A DNA stretch of 36,283 nt from an uncultured Hyphomicrobiales bacterium (lineage in GTDB: Bacteria > Pseudomonadota > Alphaproteobacteria > Rhizobiales > Xanthobacteraceae): contig CAIMEA010000226.1 in NCBI GenBank assembly GCA_903839845.1, positions 1 through 36,283 of the forward strand, given 5' to 3'. Below are positions 1 to 9,242 of the stretch, in pieces. The stretch's first letter is position 1. Each line of letters opens with the position of its first letter. Below the pieces are notes generated by a model that ran no database searches, was not told where the DNA came from, and was given only the letters and a program-made list of their open reading frames with translations. The position numbers and the translations under genes are program-made.

Positions 1-2
1 CA

Positions 3-233
3 ACCGAATTCAACGCGCAAGCCGGCGTGCCGCATGGCTATTTCCCGGCGGCGCTGACCCTGCCGGCCGAGGACGTGGCGCGCGCGGGCTATGCCGGCTT
101 CATCGGCGGCCATCGTATCGTCGTCCCCGGCAAGCCGAACCGGATCGCCACTTTACTGCCCCGGCTGCTGCCGCGCGGCTTGATCCTGGCATTCCTTACT
201 TGGCGCTGGCAAAAGGCCCGTCGCCGCGGTTGA
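3..233 (+). CDS. Short-chain dehydrogenase/reductase, C-terminal fragment (cut by window edge)
   Basis: Only the last 76 codons lie in the window, and the frame is already open at base 3. The start TEFNAQAGVP followed by HGYFPAAL resembles the post-catalytic 'PG-x-x-x-T-x-F' segment of classical SDR enzymes, which comes after the Tyr-x3-Lys active site. The tail is basic (residues near WRWQKARRRG) and preceded by a hydrophobic stretch, as in SDRs of the membrane-associated DltE-like group. The active site lies upstream of the window, so the substrate cannot be judged. The gene stops 73 bases before xseB and probably belongs to the same plus-strand run, though co-transcription is not shown. 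Confidence 0.6.
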   Translation, partial: TEFNAQAGVPHGYFPAALTLPAEDVARAGYAGFIGGHRIVVPGKPNRIATLLPRLLPRGLILAFLTWRWQKARRRG

Positions 234-306
234 CGAGAAGCCCTATATTCGCCATCCCAGAACAGGATACCCTGCCGCTTACGACAAACGCTGCCGGATA
301 ACGATC

Positions 307-558
307 ATGGCCGACACCAATAACGCCGATATCAAGAAGCTGCCCTTCGAGCGGGCGATCGAGGAACTGGAATCGATCGTCAAGCGGCTGGAGGAAGGCA
401 AGGTGCCGCTCGAGGAATCGGTGGCGATCTACGAGCGTGGCGAGATCTTGAAAAAGCGCTGCGAGGAGCTGTTGCAGCAGGCGGAAGCCCGGGTCGAAAA
501 AATCACCCTCGACGCCTCCGGCAAGCCCACCGGGACGACGCCGCTCGACGTCGATTGA
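307..558 (+). CDS. xseB: Exodeoxyribonuclease VII small subunit
   Basis: This 83-residue protein has the usual length of XseB, the small subunit that binds several-fold to XseA to form exonuclease VII. That enzyme degrades single-stranded DNA to oligonucleotides in both directions. The helical signature is clear: LPFERAIEELESIVKRLE near residues 12-29, then 'G-x-V-P-L-E-E-S-V-x-I-Y-E-R-G' and a charged helix containing KKRCEELL. XseA is not in the window. It sits 114 bases upstream of dxs, a pairing common in Proteobacteria, and probably shares a transcript with it. The ATG at 307 is the only sensible start. Confidence 0.95.
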   Translation: MADTNNADIKKLPFERAIEELESIVKRLEEGKVPLEESVAIYERGEILKKRCEELLQQAEARVEKITLDASGKPTGTTPLDVD

Positions 559-570
559 AGGCCGATTGGC

Positions 571-594
571 GGCCGGGCGGCGAATTGCCCGGCC
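571..594 (+). other. Perfect 8-bp stem-loop between xseB and dxs
   Basis: GGCCGGGC at 571-578 is exactly complementary to GCCCGGCC at 587-594, with an 8-base loop. No T-run follows, so it does not look like a complete intrinsic terminator. It may be an mRNA processing or stabilising hairpin, or a weak attenuator between the two genes. No function is demonstrated. Confidence 0.4.
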
Positions 595-672
595 TGCCTC
601 AACGGTGTAAGTGTCTGATACCCCGGGTCGAATGCAGCCATCCGGGCTTAGTTTGACGACCGGAGTTCCATT

Positions 673-2595
673 TTGTCCGAGGCTTCCAAAACCCCGCTGC
701 TCGACCGCGTCAATATCCCGGCCGACTTGCGTAATTTCTCGGGCGAGCAGCTCAAGCAGCTCGCCGACGAATTGCGCCATGAAATGATCGACGCAGTGGC
801 CAAGACCGGCGGCCATCTCGGTGCCGGACTGGGCGTCGTCGAACTGACCGTGGCGCTGCACGCGGTGTTCGACACCCCCGCCGACCGCCTGATCTGGGAC
901 GTCGGCCACCAGGCCTATCCGCATAAAATCTTGACCGGCCGCCGCGACCGCATCCGCACCCTGCGCCAAGGCGGCGGACTGTCCGGATTCACCAAGCGCG
1001 CCGAGAGCGAATACGACCCGTTCGGCGCCGCGCATTCCTCGACCTCGATCTCCGCCGCGCTTGGCATGGCGGTGGCGCGCGATCTTAAAGGCGGCAAGAA
1101 CAATGTCATCGCCGTGATCGGCGACGGCGCGATGTCGGCGGGCATGGCCTATGAGGCGATGAACAATGCCGGCGCGCGCAACGAGCGCCTCATCGTCATT
1201 CTCAACGACAACGACATGTCGATCGCGCCGCCGGTCGGCGCCATGTCGGCCTATCTCGCCCGTCTCGGCTCCGGCGCGACGTATTTGAAGATCCGCGACG
1301 TCGGCAAGCAACTGACCAAGCATCTGCCGAAATCGTGGGACCGCGCCATCACCCGCGCCGTCGAACATGCGCGCGGCTATGTCATGGGCGGCACTCTGTT
1401 CGAGGAAATGGGCTTCTATTATTGCGGCCCGATCGACGGCCATAACCTCGATCACCTGCTGCCGATCCTGCGCAACGTACGCGACGCCGAGATCGGGCCG
1501 ATCCTGGTCCATGTCGTCACGCAGAAGGGCAAAGGCTACGCGCCGGCGGAAACCTCGGCCGACAAATATCACGGCGTCGTCAAGTTCGATGTCGCCACCG
1601 GCGCGCAGGCCAAATCGAAACCCGGCGCGCCGCAATACACCAAGGTATTTGGCGAAAGCCTGGTCAAGGAAGCGCGCAAGGACGACAAGATCGTCGCCAT
1701 TACCGCAGCAATGCCATCCGGTACCGGGCTCGACGCCTTCGAAAAAGAATTTCCGACGCGCACGTTCGACGTCGGTATCGCCGAGCAGCACGCGGTGACC
1801 TTCGCCGCCGGCCTCGCCACCGAAGGCTTCAAGCCGTTCTGCGCCATCTATTCGACATTCCTGCAACGCGGCTACGACCAGGTGGTGCACGACGTCGCCA
1901 TCCAGAAATTGCCGGTGCGCTTCGCCATCGACCGCGCCGGACTTGTTGGTGCCGACGGCCCGACGCATGCCGGCGCCTTCGACGTCGCTTATCTGGGCTG
2001 CCTGCCCAATTTTGTTTTGATGGCGGCCGCCGACGAGGCCGAACTGGTCAACATGGTGGCGACGCAGGTCGCGATCGACGACCGCCCCTCCGCCTTGCGC
2101 TATCCGCGCGGCGAAGGCACGGGCGTTGCTTTGCCCGCCGAAGGCAAACCGCTCGAGATCGGCAAGGGCCGCATCGTCCGCGAAGGCCACAAGATCGCGC
2201 TGCTGTCCTACGGCACGCGGCTCGGCGAAGCGCTGAAAGCCGCCGATGAATTGAAGGCGCTTGGCCTCTCCACCACGGTGGCCGATGCGCGCTTCGCCAA
2301 GCCGCTCGATACCGATCTCGTGCTGCAACTCGCCCGCAATCACGAGGTGCTGGTCACCATCGAGGAAGGCTCGATCGGCGGCTTCGGTTCGTATGTGTTG
2401 CAGACGCTGGCCGAAAACGGTGTGCTCGACACCGGCCTCAAAGTCCGCACCATGGTGCTGCCCGACACATTTATCGATCAGGATACGCCGGCGGCGATGT
2501 ACGCCAGCGCCGGCCTCGATGCGCGCGGCATCGTCATCAAGGTGTTCGAGGCGCTCGGCAAGGATCACGCGGCGGAAACCGTGAAGCTGGCGTAA
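673..2595 (+). CDS. dxs: 1-deoxy-D-xylulose-5-phosphate synthase
   Basis: This cytosolic thiamine-diphosphate enzyme condenses pyruvate with glyceraldehyde 3-phosphate, the first step of the MEP isoprenoid pathway. The protein has 640 residues, the normal length. Visible hallmarks are [15 protein letters not shown] near residues 75-90, the ThDP-binding [13 protein letters not shown]...NDND segment near 155-185, [15 protein letters not shown] with the catalytic glutamate at about residue 371, and the transketolase C-terminal domain ending [15 protein letters not shown]. Translation starts at a TTG, chosen because GGAG at 662-665 lies seven bases upstream and the protein then begins in register with the family. 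Ten bases separate its stop from tlyA, another common neighbour, which suggests one operon. Confidence 0.97.
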   Translation: MSEASKTPLLDRVNIPADLRNFSGEQLKQLADELRHEMIDAVAKTGGHLGAGLGVVELTVALHAVFDTPADRLIWDVGHQAYPHKILTGRRDRIRTLRQGGGLSGFTKRAESEYDPFGAAHSSTSISAALGMAVARDLKGGKNNVIAVIGDGAMSAGMAYEAMNNAGARNERLIVILNDNDMSIAPPVGAMSAYLARLGSGATYLKIRDVGKQLTKHLPKSWDRAITRAVEHARGYVMGGTLFEEMGFYYCGPIDGHNLDHLLPILRNVRDAEIGPILVHVVTQKGKGYAPAETSADKYHGVVKFDVATGAQAKSKPGAPQYTKVFGESLVKEARKDDKIVAITAAMPSGTGLDAFEKEFPTRTFDVGIAEQHAVTFAAGLATEGFKPFCAIYSTFLQRGYDQVVHDVAIQKLPVRFAIDRAGLVGADGPTHAGAFDVAYLGCLPNFVLMAAADEAELVNMVATQVAIDDRPSALRYPRGEGTGVALPAEGKPLEIGKGRIVREGHKIALLSYGTRLGEALKAADELKALGLSTTVADARFAKPLDTDLVLQLARNHEVLVTIEEGSIGGFGSYVLQTLAENGVLDTGLKVRTMVLPDTFIDQDTPAAMYASAGLDARGIVIKVFEALGKDHAAETVKLA

Positions 2596-2605
2596 GGCCG
2601 GTATT

Positions 2606-3340
2606 GTGACAGCGAAAAAGGATCGCGCCGACCGATTGCTGGTCGCACTTGGCCTGTTCGACAGCCGCGCCAAGGCGCAAGCGGCGATCGAGGCTGGCCT
2701 CGTCTTCGCCGACGGCAATCAGATCGTTAAAGCCGCCGAATTGATCGCGGCCGACGCGCCCATCGAAGCGAGCGCGGCGCATCCTTATGTCTCGCGCGGC
2801 GGCGTCAAGCTGAGCGCCGCGCTCGATCGCTTTGGCATCTCACCGAAAGACCGCGTCTGTCTCGACGTCGGCGCCTCGACCGGCGGCTTCACGCAGGTGC
2901 TGTGCGAGCGCGGCGCGCGCAAGGTCTACGCTATCGACGTCGGCAGCGGACAGTTGCACCCCTCGCTGCTCACGCGGCCGGAAGTGGTATCGCTGGAGCA
3001 GACCGATATTCGCACCCTGTCCCCCGCCGCATTCGACACACCGCCGGACCTCGTCGTCATCGACACCAGCTTCATTTCGCTCAAACTGGTCCTGCCGCCC
3101 GCCCTTGCTTTGGCGGCGAAAACGGCGCAACTGGTGGCTCTGATCAAGCCACAATTCGAAGCCGGGCGCGCACAGCTCAAACGGGGCATCGTGCGCGATA
3201 CCGCTGTTCACGCCGCGGTCTGCGACGATATCGTGGCCTTCGTTGCCGCACTCGGCTGGCGCGTGCTCGGCGTACTTCCATCGCCGATCAGCGGCGGCGA
3301 TGGCAATGTCGAATTTCTGCTAGGGGCAATCCGTGACTGA
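2606..3340 (+). CDS. tlyA: TlyA family rRNA (cytidine-2'-O)-methyltransferase / hemolysin-like
   Basis: The 244-residue protein has an N-terminal S4 RNA-binding domain (DRLLVALGLFDSRAKAQAAI, residues 7-26, plus a following beta hairpin) and an FtsJ/RrmJ-type Rossmann methyltransferase domain. The SAM motif is CLDVGASTGGFT near residue 90, followed by VYAIDVGSGQLH. Family members 2'-O-methylate 16S and 23S rRNA and modulate capreomycin sensitivity; the older 'hemolysin A' label is historical. The start is a GTG at 2606. The last 8 bases overlap the start of the next RNA methyltransferase gene, so translational coupling is likely. Confidence 0.92.
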   Translation: MTAKKDRADRLLVALGLFDSRAKAQAAIEAGLVFADGNQIVKAAELIAADAPIEASAAHPYVSRGGVKLSAALDRFGISPKDRVCLDVGASTGGFTQVLCERGARKVYAIDVGSGQLHPSLLTRPEVVSLEQTDIRTLSPAAFDTPPDLVVIDTSFISLKLVLPPALALAAKTAQLVALIKPQFEAGRAQLKRGIVRDTAVHAAVCDDIVAFVAALGWRVLGVLPSPISGGDGNVEFLLGAIRD

Positions 3341-4583
3341 GCAACTCAAGATCGCCCGCGTCGGCCATCGTGGCGACGGTATCGCCGACACCAATACCGG
3401 GCCGGTCTATGTCCCCTATGCGCTGCCGGGCGAAACCGTCACCGTGGAACCGGTGGGCGGCCATCCCGACCGCCGCCATCTGCTGCGCGTCGAACAGGCC
3501 TCGCACGAGCGCGCCGTTCCGGTGTGCAAGCATTTTGGCCTGTGCGGCGGTTGCGCCATGCAGCACTGGTCGCTGGCCGAATACCTGTTGTGGAAGCGCA
3601 ATCTCGTGGTCGAGGCGCTTGAGCACGCCGGATTGATCGCGCCGGTCGAGCCGATCGTCGACGCGCATGGCAGGGGCCGCCGCCGCGCGGTGCTGCATGC
3701 GCGCCGCAGCCACGGCGATATTCTTGAAGTCGGCTACGCCGCGCAACGCACGCATCAGATTATCGGCATTGACGCGTGTCCGATCATCGAGCCTGGCCTG
3801 AAGAAGGCCATCCCCGCCGCCTGGGCCATTGCCGAACTGGTGAAGCCGACCGCCAACAAGCCGCTCGATCTCCATTTCACCGCCACCGACAATGGCATGG
3901 ATCTCGATCTGCGTGGCGCCGGGCCCTTATCGACCAAGCAGACCGCGGCCATGGCGCGGCTCGCCGACGAATATCGCCTCGCCCGCGTCACCCGCGGCGG
4001 CGAACTGGTGCTGCAGCGCGAGCTACCGACATTGAAGGTCGGCCGCGCCACGGTACCGTTGCCATCGGCCGCGTTTCTGCAAGCGACGGCCGAGGGCGAA
4101 GCAGCCCTGGCGCGGCTGGTCAGCGGCCATATCGGCGACGATAAAAGGATCAAGCGCGTTGCCGATCTGTTTTGCGGCATCGGCACCTTTGCGCTGCGGC
4201 TGGCGGAAAATGCGCGCGTCACCGCCGTCGATACCGAGGCAACGGCGATCAAGGCGCTGGAGCGCGGCGTCGCCATGACGTCCGGCCTCAAGGCCGTGGA
4301 GACCATGACCCGCGATCTGTTCCGCAGCCCGATCATGGCCATCGAACTCAAGGCGTTCGACGCGGTGGTGTTCGATCCGCCGCGCCAGGGTGCCGAAGCA
4401 CAGGCGCGCGAATTGGCCTTGAGCAAAGTGCCGGTGGTGGTCGCGGTATCGTGCGATGCGACCACCTTTGCGCGCGATGCGCGGCTTCTGATCGACGGCG
4501 GCTACAGACTGATTTCCGTCACGCCGGTCGATCAATTCCGCTATTCGCATCACGTCGAGCTGGTGGCGAATTTCGCGCGTTAG
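3333..4583 (+). CDS. Class I SAM-dependent RNA m5U methyltransferase (TrmA/RumA family)
   Basis: This 416-residue protein of the COG2265 family methylates C5 of uridine in tRNA or rRNA. A TRAM-like N-terminal beta domain (residues 1-52) precedes a 4Fe-4S cluster site with Cys65, Cys71 and Cys74 in the pattern C-x5-C-x2-C and a fourth cysteine in GIDACP near 149. The C-terminal domain has the SAM motif DLFCGIGTFALRLA near 275, DPPRQG near 347, and the nucleophilic cysteine in VSCDATTFARD near 375. It starts with GTG and overlaps tlyA by 8 bases, so the two are probably coupled. Sequence alone does not separate an RlmD-like rRNA target from a TrmA-like tRNA target. Confidence 0.88.
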   Translation: MTEQLKIARVGHRGDGIADTNTGPVYVPYALPGETVTVEPVGGHPDRRHLLRVEQASHERAVPVCKHFGLCGGCAMQHWSLAEYLLWKRNLVVEALEHAGLIAPVEPIVDAHGRGRRRAVLHARRSHGDILEVGYAAQRTHQIIGIDACPIIEPGLKKAIPAAWAIAELVKPTANKPLDLHFTATDNGMDLDLRGAGPLSTKQTAAMARLADEYRLARVTRGGELVLQRELPTLKVGRATVPLPSAAFLQATAEGEAALARLVSGHIGDDKRIKRVADLFCGIGTFALRLAENARVTAVDTEATAIKALERGVAMTSGLKAVETMTRDLFRSPIMAIELKAFDAVVFDPPRQGAEAQARELALSKVPVVVAVSCDATTFARDARLLIDGGYRLISVTPVDQFRYSHHVELVANFAR

Positions 4584-4588
4584 CGTAA

Positions 4589-5440
4589 TTACCTGAAATC
4601 CATGCCGCCGCCCCAGCGGTCCTGCCACATCTTCTCACCGATGGTGCAGGAGATGCGCGGCTTGTCGGCGCTGGCCGGTATGACCCGCGCTTCCGGCTCG
4701 CGGCTGGCGATTTCCAGCACCAGCTTGGTGCGCGTCGCCTTGACGAACTCGGCGCGCTCGCGAATTGGGATGACAAACGAGCCCGGTCCACCCGTCACGC
4801 AGTCCTCGTAGTAGATATCCAGTTCGGAAATATCGACCGAACCGAAATTCGGCCGGTTGAGCATGATCGGTAGGCCATTGATGGTGATGCCGGCGCCAAG
4901 CACATCGTCGCGCGTCGGAACAATCAGATCGCCGGCATTGTTGGCGCCGTCGCCGGATACATCGATGACGCGGCGCAGACCGCGATAGCCGCTGTTGTCG
5001 AACAACGGCTTGGCGAATTTCAGCGCGCCGGAAATCGAGGTGCGCGAGGCGCGGCGATACGGCGCGCGCGCAATCTCGGCGGCGACCGCGTCGGCGGCTT
5101 CCGGGCCGTCGATCAGCCGCCACGGCATGACGATCTTCTGGTCGTTCGCGCCGGCCCATTCATAATAGGTGATGGCGATCTTGCCATTGGCGCCCTCGCG
5201 CAGCGCCGACAGGAATTCGCGCGAGGTCAAAGCCTGGATGTAGCCTTCGCGCTGCAACGCCTGTTCTTCCGGGTCCATCGAATAGGAAACGTCGACGGCG
5301 ATCACCAGTTCGACATCGACGGCGACGGCGCTGGGCGAGCGGTCGGCGAAACGCGGGTTCGGCGCGGCCAAAGCGACAATCGCGAAAGCCGCGGCGGCAA
5401 CGCCGCCGGCGATGGCACCATAAAGACGATAACGCCTCAT
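4589..5440 (-). CDS. DUF1194 von Willebrand factor A-domain protein
   Basis: The 283-residue product has an N-terminal hydrophobic segment (residues 8-26) that acts as a signal peptide or anchor, then a VWA fold with the MIDAS motif D-x-S-x-S as DVSYS at residues 50-54. The protein is therefore probably periplasmic and binds a divalent metal and a partner protein. Conserved DUF1194 landmarks include ITYYEWAG and VIDVSGDGANN. The start at 5440 was preferred over a longer form because AGGAG lies just upstream on the coding strand. It is the last gene of the minus-strand block, 90 bases after ribB, and ends five bases from the convergent RNA methyltransferase. Function is unknown. Confidence 0.85.
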   Translation of the reverse strand: MRRYRLYGAIAGGVAAAAFAIVALAAPNPRFADRSPSAVAVDVELVIAVDVSYSMDPEEQALQREGYIQALTSREFLSALREGANGKIAITYYEWAGANDQKIVMPWRLIDGPEAADAVAAEIARAPYRRASRTSISGALKFAKPLFDNSGYRGLRRVIDVSGDGANNAGDLIVPTRDDVLGAGITINGLPIMLNRPNFGSVDISELDIYYEDCVTGGPGSFVIPIRERAEFVKATRTKLVLEIASREPEARVIPASADKPRISCTIGEKMWQDRWGGGMDFR

Positions 5441-5530
5441 GCCCGCTCCTTGCCGTTGATCGCGCAAGAACCGGATGGTGGCACGAAGCGCGGGCGGAAA
5501 AAAGGCCACTCCCGCGCCGCGAGGGCCGCA

Positions 5531-6622
5531 TCAGACGTCGAGCGCGTCGGTGCCGGCAATCTCGATGCCGAAGCCGCCGAGGCCAACATAAGTGCGCTGG
5601 GTCGAGGTCTGCAGCCGGATCGAGGAAATGCCGAGATCCTTGAGGATCTGCGCACCGAGGCCGACATCGCGCCATTGCTGCGAGCGCTCCGCGTCGGTTC
5701 CGGTGTCGCCCTCATGCGGGATCGCCGCGACCGGCACGCCGGCAGTGCCGTCGCGCAGATAGACGATGACGCCGCGGCCTTCCGCCTTGAAGCGCGCGAG
5801 CGAGGCGCGGATCGCCTTGGCGCCGCCGAACACGTCGCCGATGACGTCTGCGCGGTGCAGCCGCGCCGGCACGTTACGGCCGTCGCCGATGTCGCCATAG
5901 ACGAAGGCCATGTGATGCACCGGATCGAACGGCGTGACGTAGGCATAGCCTTTCAGCGTGCCGATGTCGGACGCCGCCGGAAATTCGCCGACGCGCTCGA
6001 CCAGCTTCTCGCGGCTCTGGCGATAGGAAATCAGTTCGGCGATCGAGATGTAAGTGAGCTTGTGCTTGTCGGCGAAGGCCGCGACTTCCGGCCCGCGCAT
6101 CACCGTGCCGTCGTCGTTCATGAGTTCGGACAGCACGCCGACCGGCGGCAGATTGGCGAGCTTGCACAGGTCGATGCAGGCTTCGGTATGGCCGGAGCGC
6201 ATCAGCACGCCGCCCTGGCGCGCGACCAGCGGAAACACATGACCGGGCCGCACGAAATCGGACGCACCGCTATTGTCGTTGGCCAGCGCGCGCACGGTGT
6301 TGGTGCGCTCCTCGGCGGAGATGCCGGTGGTCAGGCCGTGCTTGACATCGACGGTGACGGTAAACGCGGTGCCGAGCGGCGCGTCGTTCTTGGCCACCAT
6401 CGGATCGAGATGCAGGCGCGTGGCGTGTTCGGCGCCGAGCGGCGCGCAGACGATGCCCGACGTATGCCGGATGATGAAAGCCATCTTTTCCGGCGTGCAC
6501 AGCGATGCGGCGACAAAGAGATCGCCCTCGTTCTCGCGGTCGTCGTCGTCGGTGACGACCACGAGTTCGCCCTTGGCGAAGGCCTTGATCGCCGCTTCAA
6601 CTTTACTGTGGGTATTGGGCAC
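5531..6622 (-). CDS. ribB: 3,4-dihydroxy-2-butanone-4-phosphate synthase with degenerate GTP cyclohydrolase II domain
   Basis: Residues 1-205 form an intact DHBP synthase, which converts ribulose 5-phosphate to 3,4-dihydroxy-2-butanone 4-phosphate for riboflavin synthesis. The acidic metal and substrate loop is D-R-E-N-E-G-D at residues 28-34, and HTSGIVCAPL and SGHTEACIDL are present. Residues 215-363 align with GTP cyclohydrolase II (GDVFGG, VIVYLRDG, GLGAQILKDLG, RTYVGLGGFGIEI). However, the three zinc cysteines of the RibA motif are replaced (D259, A270, R272), and the QEGRGIGL segment is lost. The second half therefore cannot be a normal zinc-dependent cyclohydrolase. Another ribA would be needed elsewhere. 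It lies 38 bases downstream of aroC. Confidence 0.92.
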   Translation of the reverse strand: MPNTHSKVEAAIKAFAKGELVVVTDDDDRENEGDLFVAASLCTPEKMAFIIRHTSGIVCAPLGAEHATRLHLDPMVAKNDAPLGTAFTVTVDVKHGLTTGISAEERTNTVRALANDNSGASDFVRPGHVFPLVARQGGVLMRSGHTEACIDLCKLANLPPVGVLSELMNDDGTVMRGPEVAAFADKHKLTYISIAELISYRQSREKLVERVGEFPAASDIGTLKGYAYVTPFDPVHHMAFVYGDIGDGRNVPARLHRADVIGDVFGGAKAIRASLARFKAEGRGVIVYLRDGTAGVPVAAIPHEGDTGTDAERSQQWRDVGLGAQILKDLGISSIRLQTSTQRTYVGLGGFGIEIAGTDALDV

Positions 6623-6660
6623 TTAAATCTTACCTCTTGCCGCCTAGGATTTGCGCGGCG

Positions 6661-7779
6661 TCACGCCGGCTTACTGAACGGCCACGCGACGCCTTCGCCG
6701 ACCTGGCCACGATGCATCAGATAGTGATCGGCCAGCACCGCCGCCACCATGGCTTCGCCGATGGGCACGGCGCGGATGCCGACGCAGGGGTCGTGGCGGC
6801 CCTTGGTCATGATCTCGGTGTCGTTGCCGTAGCGGTCGATCGTCCTCTTCGGCGTTAGAATCGAGGAGGTTGGCTTGACCGCGAAGCGCGCGATGATCGC
6901 CTGCCCGGTCGAGATACCACCGAGGATGCCGCCGGCATGGTTCGACAGGAAAACCGGTTTGCCGTCGTTCCCCATGCGCATCTCGTCGGCATTGTCCTCG
7001 CCGACCATCGCCGCGGTGTCAAAGCCGTCGCCGATCTCGACGCCTTTGACGGCGTTGATGCTCATCAGCGCAGCGGCGAGATCGGCATCGAGCTTGGCAT
7101 AGACCGGGGCGCCGAGGCCGGGGGGGACCCCCTCGGCGACGACCTCGATCACCGCGCCGACCGAGGAGCCGGACTTGCGGATGCCGTCGAGATACGTCTC
7201 GTAGAATTTCGCCTGCACGGGGTCGGGACAGAAGAACGGATTGTTATCGACCTCGTTCCAGTCCCAGCGCGTGCGGTCGATCTTGTGCGGGCCCATCTGC
7301 ACCAGCGCCGCGCGCACCGACAGACCGGGAATGACCTTGCGCGCGACGGCGCCGGCCGCGACCCGCACGGCGGTCTCGCGCGCCGAGGCGCGCCCGCCGC
7401 CGCGATAATCGGTGATGCCGTATTTGACGTCATAGACATAGCCGGCGTGGCCGGGGCGGTATTTGTCTTTGATGTCGGAATAGTCCTTCGAGCGCTGGTC
7501 GACATTCTCGATCAGCAGCATGACCGGCGTGCCGGTGGTCACCTGGACGCCGTCCTCGCCGGTGAACACGCCGGACAATATCTTGACCGCGTCCGGCTCC
7601 TGCCGCTGCGTGGTGAAACGCGACTGGCCGGGGCGGCGCTTGTCGAGATGGACCTGGATGTCGGCTTCGGTCAGCGGAATGCGCGGCGGGCAGCCGTCGA
7701 CCACGCAGCCGATCGCCGCCCCGTGACTTTCGCCGAAGCTGGTGAACCGGAACAGGTGGCCGAAGGTATTGAACGACAT
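6661..7779 (-). CDS. aroC: Chorismate synthase
   Basis: The protein has 372 residues, a typical length. It converts 5-enolpyruvylshikimate 3-phosphate to chorismate, the last step of the shikimate pathway, and needs reduced FMN. Signatures are FGESHG near residue 15, GRASARETA near 133, the substrate-loop HAGGILGG near 285, and KPTSSI near 308. The ATG at 7779 has no recognisable Shine-Dalgarno sequence. Instead, two mutually exclusive hairpins sit directly upstream (see 7782-7809). The gene lies between the histidine phosphatase (47 bases upstream) and ribB in the minus-strand block. Confidence 0.96.
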   Translation of the reverse strand: MSFNTFGHLFRFTSFGESHGAAIGCVVDGCPPRIPLTEADIQVHLDKRRPGQSRFTTQRQEPDAVKILSGVFTGEDGVQVTTGTPVMLLIENVDQRSKDYSDIKDKYRPGHAGYVYDVKYGITDYRGGGRASARETAVRVAAGAVARKVIPGLSVRAALVQMGPHKIDRTRWDWNEVDNNPFFCPDPVQAKFYETYLDGIRKSGSSVGAVIEVVAEGVPPGLGAPVYAKLDADLAAALMSINAVKGVEIGDGFDTAAMVGEDNADEMRMGNDGKPVFLSNHAGGILGGISTGQAIIARFAVKPTSSILTPKRTIDRYGNDTEIMTKGRHDPCVGIRAVPIGEAMVAAVLADHYLMHRGQVGEGVAWPFSKPA

Positions 7780-7781
7780 GG

Positions 7782-7809
7782 GGGGTTCGTACCCCGCAGC
7801 CTTGCGGGG
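7782..7809 (-). promoter_or_regulatory. Two overlapping alternative hairpins in the aroC leader
   Basis: In plus-strand coordinates GGGGT (7782-7786) pairs with ACCCC (7791-7795) around a tetraloop. CCCCGC (7792-7797) instead pairs with GCGGGG (7804-7809) around a six-base loop. The two stems share bases 7792-7795, so only one can form at a time. The region ends three bases before the aroC start codon, and no better ribosome-binding site is visible. A translational switch or processing site is possible. It could also be incidental in GC-rich DNA. Confidence 0.3.
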
Positions 7810-7826
7810 GTCAAATGCCGGGTTTC

Positions 7827-8426
7827 CTACGCATAGCGCGCCAGTTTATCGCCCTGAAACACGTAAACCTCGCCCTGGATGATGTCGATCAAGGGCGCTG
7901 CCGCCGGCTTGGCGATACCGAGAGCGGCCATCAGCCCGCGGCAGGTGCCGCCATGCGAGGTGGCGACGACGTCGCCATTAAGGCTGTCGTACCAGCGCCG
8001 CATCCGGGCCGCGACCATTTCGTAGCTTTCGCCGTTCGGCGGCAGGAAATGCCATTTGTCGTGTTCGCGCTGCGAAATGCGGACCGGGTCGTTCTGGTGC
8101 AGGAGCGCGATGGTCGAGCCTTCCCAGTCGCCGAAGGACAATTCGATCAATTGCGGCTCGCGGGCGTAACCCTCCGCCGGCAGGCCGAGCTTGGGGCGCA
8201 GCAATTCCATCGTCTCGGTGGCGCGACCCAGCGGACTGGAGACGTAAGCGAGACTGTGCGGATCGATGCCGTCGCGCGCCATCAGGTCACGCAGCACCTC
8301 GCCGCAATGCGCGGCCTGGCTCCGGCCCTTGTCATTGAGAGGAATGTCGCGGTGGCCCTGCAGCCTGCCGGCCACGTTCCAGTCTGTCTCGCCGTGACGG
8401 ATATAGAAAACCGTCGGCTGCGGCAT
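7827..8426 (-). CDS. Histidine phosphatase family protein (phosphoglycerate mutase-like)
   Basis: This 199-residue protein has the phosphohistidine signature RHGETDWN at residues 10-17, the conserved [12 protein letters not shown] segment near 61-72, and the second catalytic histidine in [10 protein letters not shown] near 155-164. Members remove phosphate from sugar phosphates, cofactors or proteins, or act as cofactor-dependent phosphoglycerate mutases. The E.L.S.GDWEG motif resembles the CobC/GpmB/PhoE branch, so a phosphatase role is likelier than glycolysis. The start lies three bases after the fabI stop, which implies coupled translation. The substrate is unknown. Confidence 0.85.
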   Translation of the reverse strand: MPQPTVFYIRHGETDWNVAGRLQGHRDIPLNDKGRSQAAHCGEVLRDLMARDGIDPHSLAYVSSPLGRATETMELLRPKLGLPAEGYAREPQLIELSFGDWEGSTIALLHQNDPVRISQREHDKWHFLPPNGESYEMVAARMRRWYDSLNGDVVATSHGGTCRGLMAALGIAKPAAAPLIDIIQGEVYVFQGDKLARYA

Positions 8427-8429
8427 GAA

Positions 8430-9242
8430 TTACTTGACCGTAAAGTCAGGCGCGTCCGGATGCTTGATGCCGACAATATGGTAACCGGCGTCGACATGCT
8501 GGACTTCGCCGGTGACGCCGCTCGACAGGTCGGACAGGAAGAACACGCCGGCCTTGCCGACATCCTCCAGCGTGACGTTGCGGCGCAGCGGCGTATTGAA
8601 CTCGTTCCACTTCAGGATATAGCGGAAGTCGCCGATGCCGGACGCGGCAAGCGTCTTGATCGGACCCGCCGAAATGGCGTTGACGCGGATATTCTTGACG
8701 CCGAGATCGGCGGCCATATAGCGCACCGAGGCTTCCAGCGCCGCCTTGGCCAGACCCATGACATTGTAATGCGGCATCCATTTCTCGGCGCCGTAATAGG
8801 TCAGCGTCAGCATCGATCCGCCATTGGTCATCAGCTTCTCGGCGCGCTGCGCGATCGCCGTGAACGAGTAGCAACTGATCAGCATCGTCTTGGTGAAATT
8901 TTCTTCCGTGGTGTCGACATAGCGACCGTCGAGCTGATCCTTGTCGGAAAAGGCGATGGCGTGGACGATGAAATCGAGCGAACCCCAGGCCTGCTGGACC
9001 TGCGCGAACACCGCGTCGAGGGAGGCCGGGTCGGTGACGTCGCAATGGCCGACCACCAGCCCGTCGACCTCCTCGGCCAAAGGCTCGACCCGCTTTTTCA
9101 GCGCGTCGCCCTGGTAGGTGAAGGCCAGATCGGCGCCATGGTCGCGGCAGGCCCGGGCGATGCCCCAGGCGATCGAGCGATTATTGGCGACGCCCATGAT
9201 CAGCCCGCGTTTGCCGCGCATCAGACCTGAGATTTCCGCCAT
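8430..9242 (-). CDS. fabI: Enoyl-[acyl-carrier-protein] reductase (NADH)
   Basis: FabI reduces trans-2-enoyl-ACP to acyl-ACP, the last step of each fatty-acid elongation cycle, and is the target of triclosan and isoniazid-like inhibitors. The 270-residue protein has the NAD-binding GVANNRSIAWGIA near residues 17-29, Tyr149, catalytic Tyr159 and Lys166 in the FabI pattern Y-x9-Y-x6-K, and SAGPIKTLAASGI near 191-203. The ATG at 9242 was chosen over a longer frame because AGGA lies just upstream and the protein then begins like known FabI sequences. It is the first gene of the minus-strand block running to DUF1194. The 247 bases upstream should hold its promoter as well as that of the divergent sigma-factor gene. 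Confidence 0.95.
   Translation of the reverse strand: MAEISGLMRGKRGLIMGVANNRSIAWGIARACRDHGADLAFTYQGDALKKRVEPLAEEVDGLVVGHCDVTDPASLDAVFAQVQQAWGSLDFIVHAIAFSDKDQLDGRYVDTTEENFTKTMLISCYSFTAIAQRAEKLMTNGGSMLTLTYYGAEKWMPHYNVMGLAKAALEASVRYMAADLGVKNIRVNAISAGPIKTLAASGIGDFRYILKWNEFNTPLRRNVTLEDVGKAGVFFLSDLSSGVTGEVQHVDAGYHIVGIKHPDAPDFTVK

Noticed and set aside
196-2718. 840-codon open frame on the minus strand across xseB and dxs
   Set aside because: It is antisense to two certain genes, has no domain, and arises because GC-rich codon usage keeps the opposite strand open. The same holds for long antisense frames over ribB, aroC, the sigma/anti-sigma pair, dnaJ, corA, the acyl-CoA ligase and the dehydratase.
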